In this document: one piece after another, positions 28,388 through 36,653 of the stretch
Layout of the letters: every line of letters starts with the position of its first letter
How positions within the stretch are numbered: the stretch's first letter is position 1
Assembly (NCBI GenBank): GCA_032718475.1
Contig: JAUCBJ010002574.1
Coordinates: forward strand, 1 to 36,653
DNA from: Nemertoderma westbladi
Taxonomy: Eukaryota; Xenacoelomorpha; Nemertodermatida; Nemertodermatidae
Length of the DNA stretch: 36,653 nucleotides
Reading direction: 5' to 3'
Notes under the pieces: generated by a model
Database searches by the model: none
Told to the model about the DNA's origin: nothing
Seen by the model: only the letters and a program-made list of their open reading frames with translations
Made by a program: the position numbers and the translations under genes

Positions 28388-30751
28388 TTCCAGTTCAAGA
28401 AGCGAACTGGAAAGCTATGGACTCATAGTGGACCCAGTGGTCACAAGTCCCAGATAGACCATATTCTGTTTCGTAGGAAATACAGGAGCTCTATACAAGA
28501 CTGTAATGCATTTACACTTCGACCCTTCTCCAGTGATCACCGCCTTATTGTGGCCAAGGTAAGACTTAGTCTGCGTGCTAGCAGAACAACGAAATCTGCC
28601 TTGCCACGGCATGACTGGTCCTCTCTGTTGCAACAGCCTAGTGTGAGATCCAGCTTCACACTACAGCTGAGCAACAGGTATGAGGCTCTTGCCTCTGAGG
28701 CGGCAGATCACTGTGAGGGCTATACTGCCTTTACAGAAGCAGTTAAGTTAGCAGCTGCAGAAACAGTTCCTGTATACCCTCGAAACAGGAAAAGGGCCCC
28801 CTGGACTGACAACAAAATTCAGAAGTGCCGAAATGACCTTCATAAGGCGCAGAAAGAGTCCCGACTCAAACAGACTACAGCGGCCAAGAATGCAGTTAAA
28901 GCTGCATCTAGGTCCCTGAACAGGCAGTACTCTGTTAATCTACAGGAGCTAATAAACCAACAGGTTGATGCCATCAATGATGCTGACTACAGCAGGCAAT
29001 CATCCCAGGCATGGAAATCGATCAATCTGCTTACTGGGCGGAAAAGCCAACCAACCACCAAGGTTAAGGCTGAATCACCAGCCGATCGCCTTAATGGTTG
29101 GAAAGCCCACTTTGAAAAGCTCCTCAATAATGACAGGGTATTGCCTGATAACTTTATAGAAGTAAAAGTGTCTGAGTCTGTACTCCCAGATATTCCCATT
29201 GGCGATATCTCCTTTGCAGAAGTGAAGGCTGCTGCAAAGAGCATTAAGACCAATCGTGCCAGTGGAGTAGATGGTGTTCCCCCTGAGGTCTTTAAAATAC
29301 CTGAGTGTTTAAAGCTCATCTATCCCATCATAGTAGACATGTACCGTACAACAAGAGTCCCACAAGAAATGAAAACAAATAAGTTGGTGCCAGTTCCCAA
29401 GAAGGGCAACCTAACACTCTATGGTTCTTTTCGGGGAATCTCATTGATCTCGATTGCTGCAAAACTATACAATAGAATTCTATTAAATCGCATCAGGGAT
29501 CCCATTGAGAGACTGCTACGTGGAAATCAGAATGGGTTCCGTAAAGGTCGTGGGACCATGGAGCCCATTTTGGCACTTAGAAGGATAATTGAAGAGTTAT
29601 CAAAAAAGATTGACAGGCATCTGGCTGTTATCTTTGTTGACTTCTTCAAGGCCTTTGATTCAGTCTCTCGCTCACGTATGTTCAGCATACTTTCATTATA
29701 TGGGATTCCTGATGAAATTATTGCAGCAATCAGATCAGTATACGATGGTTCGACAACATTTGTGTCTACTGTTGACGGTGACACAGAACCATTTGAAGTG
29801 TTATGGGGCGTCCTCCAAGGAGACACACTTGCACCATTCTTGTTCATTATTGTGGTTGACTATGTTCTACGCATGTCCTTAGATCATCATAATGATGATG
29901 GGGTGATGATAACTCCACCTACTGGCTCCAGAAGTCGAGGAAATCCTGCCAAGTACCTAACTGATCTAGACTTTGCTGATGACTTAGGAGTACTCTCAGA
30001 ATCATTAGAGGGAGCCCAGCGGCTCCTCAGCTCATTAGAACATGCTGCTTCTAGTGTTGGTCTTTTTATTAACTCCAGAAAGACCAAAATTCTGACAGTT
30101 AACTTTGAAAGTCCTCAGCAAGTCTCTGATCGGATGAGCATAAGCTCAAAGGATGGTATGCTTGAGCATGTGGACGACTTCTGTTACCTGGGATCATGGA
30201 TCCGGAAGTCAGGTGAGGACCTTCGAATACGTAAGGGAAAGGCATGGGCAGCCTTGAATAGGCTTTCCAGGATTTGGAAGTCACCTAGAATTAATCGGAA
30301 ACTTAAGGTCCGATTATTTAGAGCAGCAGTAGTTCCAGTACTCCTCTACGGGAGTCCATGCTGGGCTCTAACTGCTGAGGACACCAAATCTCTGGATGGC
30401 ACATTCACAAGAATGCTACGCCGGGTACATTGTGTCAAGTACAATGCACACATCTCCAACCAGACACTATATAACATCGGAGGTGTCTCATTGATTCCCC
30501 CAAGCTTGACACTAGAACAAAATCGCCTCCGCTTTGCAGGACATTGCTTTCGCCGTGAGGACCAGCCAGTGCATAATCTTGTACTTTGGCAGCCTCATGG
30601 AGTGAATAAGCATGGTGGACAGCCCATGACTTTCTTGAGACGCATCTTAAAGGACACTGGCCTTAAAGATGCGGATGATCTAGCAAATGTCATGGGTGAT
30701 AGGGAGTTGTGGCGGTGCAATTTTGTTGACAAGCCGGCACAGCATTCTTAA
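28388..30751 (+). CDS. RTE-like endonuclease/reverse transcriptase, N-truncated
   Basis: 787 codons without a stop. The end of the apurinic endonuclease domain is retained (KLWTHSGPSGHKSQIDHILF and SSDHRLIVAKV). Reverse transcriptase follows: GFRKGRGTMEPILALRRI, VIFVDFFKAFDSV with the first catalytic Asp, WGVLQGDTLAPFLF, and DLDFADDLGVL with the catalytic FADD. The C-terminal region has GSWIRKSGEDL, VLLYGSPCWAL and RRVHCVKYNAH. The open frame formally begins at an ATG at 28319, but its first 23 residues are out-of-frame zinc-finger sequence and not part of the element. The clade (RTE/RTE-X) is judged by motif style. Without the endonuclease N-terminus it is probably immobile, though the rest is undamaged. 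Confidence 0.88.
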   Translation, partial: FQFKKRTGKLWTHSGPSGHKSQIDHILFRRKYRSSIQDCNAFTLRPFSSDHRLIVAKVRLSLRASRTTKSALPRHDWSSLLQQPSVRSSFTLQLSNRYEALASEAADHCEGYTAFTEAVKLAAAETVPVYPRNRKRAPWTDNKIQKCRNDLHKAQKESRLKQTTAAKNAVKAASRSLNRQYSVNLQELINQQVDAINDADYSRQSSQAWKSINLLTGRKSQPTTKVKAESPADRLNGWKAHFEKLLNNDRVLPDNFIEVKVSESVLPDIPIGDISFAEVKAAAKSIKTNRASGVDGVPPEVFKIPECLKLIYPIIVDMYRTTRVPQEMKTNKLVPVPKKGNLTLYGSFRGISLISIAAKLYNRILLNRIRDPIERLLRGNQNGFRKGRGTMEPILALRRIIEELSKKIDRHLAVIFVDFFKAFDSVSRSRMFSILSLYGIPDEIIAAIRSVYDGSTTFVSTVDGDTEPFEVLWGVLQGDTLAPFLFIIVVDYVLRMSLDHHNDDGVMITPPTGSRSRGNPAKYLTDLDFADDLGVLSESLEGAQRLLSSLEHAASSVGLFINSRKTKILTVNFESPQQVSDRMSISSKDGMLEHVDDFCYLGSWIRKSGEDLRIRKGKAWAALNRLSRIWKSPRINRKLKVRLFRAAVVPVLLYGSPCWALTAEDTKSLDGTFTRMLRRVHCVKYNAHISNQTLYNIGGVSLIPPSLTLEQNRLRFAGHCFRREDQPVHNLVLWQPHGVNKHGGQPMTFLRRILKDTGLKDADDLANVMGDRELWRCNFVDKPAQHS

Positions 30752-30794
30752 AAATGCAGCTGCAATGCAGCATGCCGATCCTAGTAGTAGTAGT
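28388..30794 (+). mobile_element. RTE-like LINE, 5'-truncated, with 12-bp target-site duplication
   Basis: The 12-bp AGTTTAACTGCT occurs directly before (28376-28387) and after (30795-30806) the element. This gives exact ends: TTCCAGTTCAAGAAG on the left and a (TAG)n microsatellite tail (CCTAGTAGTAGTAGT) on the right. The element is 2407 bp. A short simple-repeat tail instead of poly(A) fits RTE-type elements. At the left junction CTTTCCAGTTC (28386-28396) and GAACTGGAAAG (28404-28414) form a perfect 11-bp hairpin. Confidence 0.9.
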
Positions 30795-30806
30795 AGTTTA
30801 ACTGCT

Positions 30807-31599
30807 ATGCTTTCGGTTAATCTTTCTCCCGACGCCATCAGGTAATGCGCCACTGATGTATCCGCAGTAGCGAAGTTCCGTAGTAGTTCCCAAGTAATCC
30901 TGAAAAAAACAGTCCCAACCCAGTTTCAAATAAACATTAGTAAATTACGTTTACGGGGGAGGAGGGTATAGGAAGGCATTCGAATTGGAGAGGAAATTGT
31001 GAATGTTAATATAGTTCCTAATGGGAATAAGTGAATGGAATGTGCATAACATAGAATATAAGGCGAGCGTGGTTTTTTTTAAAAAGACGTCAATAAAGAA
31101 ATTTAAATCCACGTTTTTAAAACAATAATAATTTTGATGAAACTAATGCTATTATTACATTACCGGTCGGAATATAACAATGGCTACACTTCTGCAGTAA
31201 TATAATACTTTAGGAAAACAAACGATTTATTATAATACTAAAAACATTTTGCCACTATTTATTGCTGTAATTTCGCCCACGAGATATTGGCTGGGGGCAA
31301 TTGCCCTCCCTACTCCCCCCCCCCCCCCCCCCGGGCGCCTATGGTGATTTATTTATTAGTTTAATGTAGAGTAACAATATTGTTGGTCAATTTAAATGAT
31401 ACTGTTAGTGATAATAGATCATAATAATACAGCAGTAATAGATAACAGATAATAGTGAACGTGGGGAAGTGATCGAGAGGTATCTCTGTCCGGGATCCAT
31501 TTAATTGTTATCTTTAATCTGAACGTTAAATAATGTAGCTTAATTGGGGTTTTTAATAGTTATGTTAACCTCAATTTAAAAATTAGTAATTTAAAAATA
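30807..31599. other. Remainder of zinc-finger unit and unannotated AT-rich DNA
   Basis: The first bases continue the zinc-finger target sequence interrupted by the LINE. Beyond about 30900 I see no gene. An 18-C run at 31315-31332 is preceded by CTGGGGGCAATTGCCCTCCC, another possible transposon end. Confidence 0.4.
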
Positions 31600-31610
31600 A
31601 AATTAGTAAT

Positions 31611-32182
31611 GTGATTAGTTTTGAACCAACTGATTTGTTGTCTGATAAAGAGTGTCGCATTCTGCCTTTTTATATTAATCTTACAGATGGTAGTAAACTT
31701 TTAATGCTAAATGTTTACCTACCATACGAGTCACCAGATAATCATGATATTTTTGTCGAATATTTAGGAAAATTGCAGTCCATAATAGAGTCATCCCCAT
31801 CAACAGCAATTTGGCGATTTTAATGCGTCCCCTGGGCGACCTTTTTATACTGAACTAAATGATTGGTGCAATAATTTTGGCCTCACTGTCTCAGATGTTG
31901 AAACCCTACCCAGTAATAGTTTCTCCTTTGTAAGTGCAGCTCATGGCACAACATCATGGCTGGACCACGTTGTTGTTTCATCGAGTTTCAAATCTATTGT
32001 TAATGATACTCGTATTGATTACGATAAGACGGTTACTGACCATATGCCGGTTAACATTGTGCTAAACATTGATGTGCATAAAATAGATATTAATAATGCT
32101 AATGCTAATGATAATGCTAATGCTAATGCTACCAATGCAAATACGCAAAGCTCTAATGCGAGAAACGGCCCCGAAATATGTT
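31611..32182 (+). pseudogene. CR1/L2-like endonuclease part
   Basis: First frame: LNVYLPYESPDNHDIFVEYL. After a shift at about 31805, the second frame: GDFNASPGRPF, SNSFSFVSAAHGTTSWLDHV and VTDHMPVNIVL. These are the GDFN, S-W-L-D and D-H catalytic blocks of the APE-type LINE endonuclease. A linker rich in Asn-Ala dipeptides (about 32092-32150) follows. The N-terminal third of the endonuclease is missing. The frame is stopped by the inserted segment starting at 32183. Confidence 0.8.
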
Positions 32183-32544
32183 AAAACAATAAAATAGGAC
32201 ATGGGGTCTTATTCCCTCAGATACTACCTAGCATTTAGGGCCACTTGGGCCACTGTTAGTACTCAGGCATTAAGGCCCATCAAAAAAACAAAATACCAAA
32301 TCGATTTTAGTGCTACATAACCCAACCCAACTACCACAAGAAAAATTACACCAAACCATACAGTAACTACAGGTTCCGGTAAGTATTGCACGAAATAGGC
32401 TATCCCATAAATTACGAAAAATATAGGACATTTTGTCCGCCGAAAAAGTAAGTCTAAGTAATAAATTTTATAAAAATAAAAGGGTTTCGGAGATTTAAAC
32501 ACTGAACCCTGTGATTCGTGGTTCTCCTCATCAGCAGTTTGCCA
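32183..32544 (-). other. 362-bp insert with 11-bp target-site duplication and open minus frame
   Basis: CGAAATATGTT occurs directly before (32172-32182) and at the end (32545-32555) of this segment, and the LINE frame continues in phase across it. It is therefore a later insertion. The minus strand is open throughout most of it and encodes hydrophobic segments (CPIFFVIYGIAYFVQYLPEP and VVTVWFGVIFLVVVGLGYVAL). This pattern is faintly like the first membrane segments of TMEM86/YhhN proteins. No terminal inverted repeats, poly(A) or known SINE structure were seen. It may be a captured gene fragment or an unknown non-autonomous element. Confidence 0.6.
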
Positions 32545-33308
32545 CGAAATATGTTGGTCGAAAACAAATGCTAACAATTTGAAAGATTATAGTACGTTAC
32601 TTAATGATCGACTTGATCACTTGGTAATACCCGATGGTATTAAATGTCAAAACCCACGCTGTAAAGAGCATGCGGATTGCATTTCTGATTAGATAAGATT
32701 CTTCACATGGGGGTAACTGCAAAGTGAAATTTAACGGCAGAAAGTCTGGTATTCTTCACATGGGTCATAAAATGGCTGCATCGCAACTCGGCAATGACTA
32801 TCGGTCGTTTTGGCGCGATGTCAAAAAAAGAAAGTAGCACATCTGTGCCACTACCGAAAACAGTTAGCGGAGCCTCAGGTGAAGCTGAAGTTTGTGATTT
32901 ATTTAGAAATGAATACCATTCTTTATTTAATATTGTAGATAATGCTACTGGTGCTGTCAATTACACACTTAATAATTTGGATGATGTTGAATTTTCTAAT
33001 GATTTCATTGTGAGTGCAGGTGAAATTAGTTGTGCCATATCAAACTTAAAGAAGGATAAGTGTGCTGGCCCCGATGGTCTTGCTGCAGAGCATTATATCT
33101 ATAGCAATAGCCCCCCCCCCCCCCCGGCTCAACACACTATTGGCCTTATTAGTTACCGCTATGAATATTCACGGTGTAATACCAACTAGCGCAATCCATT
33201 GTTTATTAATTCCGATTATAAAAGATAAAAATGGACCAATAGAGGATAAGGGTAATTATCGACCTATAGCTATAGCCTCAATATTTAGTAAATTATTTAA
33301 TTGTAAGC
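32545..33308 (+). pseudogene. CR1/L2-like linker and N-terminal reverse transcriptase
   Basis: Continues the LINE frame with STLLNDRLDHLVIPDGIKC and CRCKEHADC-type residues (here PRCKEHADC), then a TAG. Direct copies of ATTCTTCACATGGG (about 32698 and 32752) flank a disturbed stretch. DYRSFWRDVKK is followed by a shift at an A7 run (32823-32829). Next come EISCAISNLKKDKCAGPDGL and AEHYIY, the start of the reverse transcriptase. A 15-C run at 33111-33125 shifts the frame again, after which LLIPIIKDKNGPIEDKGNYR and PIAIASIFSKLFN are read. Confidence 0.8.
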
Positions 33309-34577
33309 GATTATCAGTACTCGTTTAAACGCCGTAGTGGTACAGAATTGTGCATTTTTACCCTCAAGGAGATAATTGATTATTATTTATATAACGGTTC
33401 TTCAGTATATGTGTGCTTTGTGGACTCTAGCAAAGCATTTGATAGAATACTACATGATAAACTTTTTGAGAAACTTCTCCTCAAGGGTATACCCAAGTAT
33501 ATTGTTAGGGTATTAGCTTATTGGTACAGAAAGCAAACATTGCAGGTCAAATGGGGTGAATCTTTTTCTAGGCCTTTTACTGTATCAAATGGGGTTAAGC
33601 AGGGGGGTATTTTGAGTGGGTACTTATTTAACGTATACATGGATCAACTCAGTTACGATTTAGTGGATACCAATGTGGGGTGCTTATTAGACGGTTGTAG
33701 ATTAAATCATATAATGTATGCAGACGATATATGTCTCATCTCTAATTCCGCTATTGGTTTGCTGTCTCTTATCAATTGTTACTTTAGTTATGCTGTAAAT
33801 CACAATATTATTTTCAATCTAAAGAAAACCAAGGTCATGTATTTTTTGTCTAGTAGTTATAGTAATAATGGTGTTAATCCTTTCTTTTTATATGGTAAAC
33901 AGATTTCCAGAGCTCACAAATGGGTATATTTAGGGCACTTATTTCATGAGAGTAGGGATGATGATTATGACATCAAGAAAGCTAATAGAGGGTTATACGC
34001 AAAGGCAAATACGTTAGTTCGAAAATTTAAATGCTGTTCTATATCAGCTAAAGTTACTTTGTTTCGTGCATTTTTAACTACGGTATATTGTAATTCATTG
34101 TGGTCACGTAGCAATTACTCCTCTGTAGTGTATAATCGTTTAAAGGTGGCATATAATAGGGCGGCTAGGTTGTTATGTATGTACAGTATGTCCCTCTTTT
34201 TTGGAAATAACAATCTACCATGTTTCATACATATCCGTCATAAATCGATTACGAGTTTATTTGCCAGAGTAGATGCGAGTAATAATAAACTTATCCAAGC
34301 GGTCACCAGGGTAACGTCCGCTACACGTCGCGGATACGGGCCATGCTGGACTCTAGCCTACTGTACTGAAGGCATTTTTATTATATTACCTAATATGCAA
34401 TATATTTTTACTGGATGCTTACATAGTAAGCCTACCCTATACCCTACCCTACATTACATCGTTAATTTAATTATAATAATACAATTTATTGTTTTACTGT
34501 GCTATATGGACGTCTGTATTATGCATTATTTAATTTTACTGATGTCTGGAATAAATAAAATAAATAAAAAAAAGTAG
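33309..34577 (+). pseudogene. CR1/L2-like reverse transcriptase, catalytic part
   Basis: Open for more than 400 codons from DYQYSFKRRSGTELC. It contains VYVCFVDSSKAFDRI (first catalytic Asp), NGVKQGGILSGYLFNVYMD, HIMYADDICLIS (catalytic YADD at 33717-33728), FNLKKTKVMYF and YLGHLFHESRDDDYDI. These blocks are in the CR1/L2 order. The last part passes through hydrophobic low-complexity sequence into the A-rich tail. It is separated from the N-terminal RT part only by a frameshift near 33300. Confidence 0.85.
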
Positions 34578-36201
34578 ACTAGAGGTGATTTAATATGTGT
34601 TAATAATATAACCGTTGCACTTATTGATTCTGATTCAGTTGGTTTCTATACAGTTGTGAGACTGGAACAGTTTTTAACCGTCGTCATTACCGTGCTATTA
34701 TATTCTGACTGTGCTATTATTGTGTTCTGTGAGTACAACGACTGACAGTAAAAACTCAGTTATTTCAACGGCCTTCGGTCTATTATATATCCAGACTAGA
34801 GCTTCAGCAGCCTACAGACGCGGCGACGCGTATAACACACACACCGGTCGGGATCTGATACTGCCAACTCCGTTGGATCCCGTCACACAGGTACACTAGC
34901 GCAACTCCGTTCATTGTATCAGACCGGACATTTTGCCTTCATTTTTGCATGGTTTATTAAGTAACAGAAATAAGTCACAATATATGAAAATTGAGATTGA
35001 AAGAACATATTTTATCAAATGCGCTAACAATTATCGTATCCAAAACTTAACTTGTCTAGATGTTTTATTGGTTAATATGTCAAGACCATTGTATGAAAAT
35101 ATCAAACAAATTGGTTAAAAAATGACTTTAAGTGGCGCAAAAACAAGATCTGCCTCTATCTGATTGCCAATATGTACTGTAGGAAGCCTACAGTAGGCCT
35201 AATAATTTAAATAGTAATTTATGACAGTTACTAAAGAAAGACACAGCTGGAATTTCCGCTACGGGGGTTTTGTTCGTTGTCGGTGATTTCATTTCCGATA
35301 TCAGTTTTCATGTTTGGCAAGACATGAAAACGTATGATCCCTATATAGTCTGCCTTTCCAGTTGTCAGTCGGAATATCTGTTTGTCTGTTAGTTTGTCCG
35401 TCCAAATATAATAAACACACGACAAAGCTAACATTGTCCTATGGCGTTTTCCTGGACGGTGATTTCATTTCCGATGACAATTTTAATGTTTGGTGATATC
35501 ATCTCTGTCTATCAGTCAGTCTGGCTGTCTGTCTGTCTGTCTGTTGGTATGGACGTCAACATACTGTATATAATAGAACATACGACCCAGCTAAAATTTT
35601 CACAATTCTGGTTTTAGAGGTGAAAAAATGAGAAGTAAAAACTTTCAATTTGAATTCCCCTATAAAATTCTGCACAAGAATCAAACAAAAAGAGTTTTTG
35701 AATTTTTTGTCCCATTACCCCTAAACCAAACTTAGAATCTGAAATCGAATTTCAGTGGGGGACTCAGCAGTTCTCCAATCTCCCTCTAGAGAACTACTAA
35801 ACTCTTAATAGTTGACCCTAATGTTAAACTTGTTTGATTCGTCCTGCGCGAAAGCACCGCGAATGTGTTGAATATTTTGCTACATTATATTAATAAGTTT
35901 GATATACTGTATATACTGTACAGTAGTATATACTGTACAGTAGTATATACAGTAGTATACTGTATACATGTATTATTGATTTTCGTCCTGCGCGAAAGCA
36001 CCGCGTAATAAGCGAGGCCTACAGAACATGTTATTGAACTTAGTTTATAGGTTTATCTGCTTTCCAATAATTATAGTCATACAGTTTATGGTACAATATT
36101 GGTTAAGACTTCATTTGCGTTCTTCTTATCAAATGCGACCATAGAAAATGTAGCGGGACTATATTTCGGCGATATGTTATGCCTACGACACCGCAAAGGA
36201 C
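34578..36201. other. No gene; dispersed repeat fragments
   Basis: No coding frame is convincing. A 20-bp motif, GGTGATTTCATTTCCGAT plus two, occurs at about 35281 and 35459. CGTCCTGCGCGAAAGCACCGCG occurs at about 35839 and 35984. TATACTGTACAGTA-type self-complementary repeats fill 35901-35965. The stretch 35758-35860 resembles 14577-14665. This looks like an old interspersed repeat in pieces. Confidence 0.5.
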
Positions 36202-36204
36202 AAT

Positions 36205-36653
36205 CTAAAAATGTTTTAAAACCAGCAGATTAGATTTAAAAATTGAAATTAACGCGATTAATGTAACAATATAAAAAAAATCAATACCAACAAAATAAAA
36301 CAGTAGGCCTAATTAAAATAAACATATTACGTACTGTGTATTACGTATTAAGCATTAAGTACGATAAGCGGAGGGGGAGATTTGGCTGCATGCCTTTCTG
36401 ACGTTCTGAATGTGGATTCGGACAACTTTTGTACTCAACTTATAATGCTATATATCTGAATTTGGAAACTGAAAAAAATATTCAATTTAATGCAGCTCGG
36501 CTGGCGTTTCTCTGGATAACATTTTGTATTTTTTCAATCAAAACTATATTTTTGTATTTTTTGTGTTTCAGTACTCAAACCCCTCCCACACTGCAGAGCT
36601 GAGTCTGTGAGACTTACGGAAAGGCGTTCGCACAGAAAAGCGTCCTAAACAGT
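36205..36653 (+). repeat. Duplicated zinc-finger intron/exon unit, copy 2 (cut by window end)
   Basis: Second copy of the unit at 27784. Its exon starts at 36572 after GTGTTTCAG and reads into the same finger (CETYGKAFAQKS) up to the last base. It shares the Cys-to-Tyr change with copy 1, so either that change predates the duplication or both copies belong to a non-functional repeat family. Confidence 0.85.

Larger units (their letters stand above)
31600..34576 (+). mobile_element. CR1/L2-like LINE, decayed and 5'-truncated
   Basis: A single non-LTR retrotransposon can be followed from part of its endonuclease to its 3' end through several breaks. The 3' end is an A-rich AATAAATAAAATAAATAAAA tail (34550-34576). 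A 362-bp foreign segment lies at 32183-32544. The left end is approximate, and no target-site duplication was found. Clade assignment (CR1/L2 group of the Jockey superfamily) is by motif. Confidence 0.82.

Overview
This is animal nuclear DNA: AT-rich, intron-bearing, packed with satellites and animal-type transposons. The host genes point to a metazoan with motile cilia. I cannot name the species. The repeats and the small introns fit an invertebrate better than a mammal, but that is inference. There is no sign of bacterial, phage or organellar organisation.

Left part (1-9 kb). A broken PIF/Harbinger transposase fragment (674-922, +) is followed by a convincing first coding exon of a cGMP-dependent protein kinase on the minus strand (1149-1581): coiled coil, pseudosubstrate, then a GTAAGT donor. 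A 23/22-bp AT satellite (5263-6105 and 6973-7695) is split by a GC-rich retroelement fragment.

Centre (8.4-17 kb). The 3' end of a SPAG17-like gene (axonemal central-apparatus protein) lies on the plus strand. Splice phases chain through up to seven exons and end in an ASH/MSP-like C-terminal domain and a stop at 16971. The introns hold a 27-bp minisatellite, a 22-bp minisatellite of about 44 copies, an AT satellite carrying a 722-bp TTA-flanked MITE, and a degenerate GGTTCCACA-type repeat. A 31-nt microexon carries a possible alternative start.

Right part (17-36.6 kb). After a G-rich stretch and a 52-bp satellite comes a nested transposon block. A BEL/Pao LTR retrotransposon (18943-27783) has near-identical LTRs. 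A complete TTAA-flanked piggyBac element (19696-22282) sits in its gag region. Next is a zinc-finger pseudogene interrupted by an RTE-like LINE (28388-30794) with a perfect 12-bp target-site duplication. A decayed CR1/L2-like LINE (about 31600-34576) itself contains a 362-bp insert flanked by 11-bp duplications. The zinc-finger intron/exon unit recurs at the right edge of the window.

The best observations are the order of nested insertions, readable from exact target-site duplications, the transposon breakpoints, the SPAG17 microexon, and the 362-bp insert with an open minus frame and a hammerhead-like core. I found no convincing new molecular system. All splice sites and family names are from inspection only; nothing was searched.
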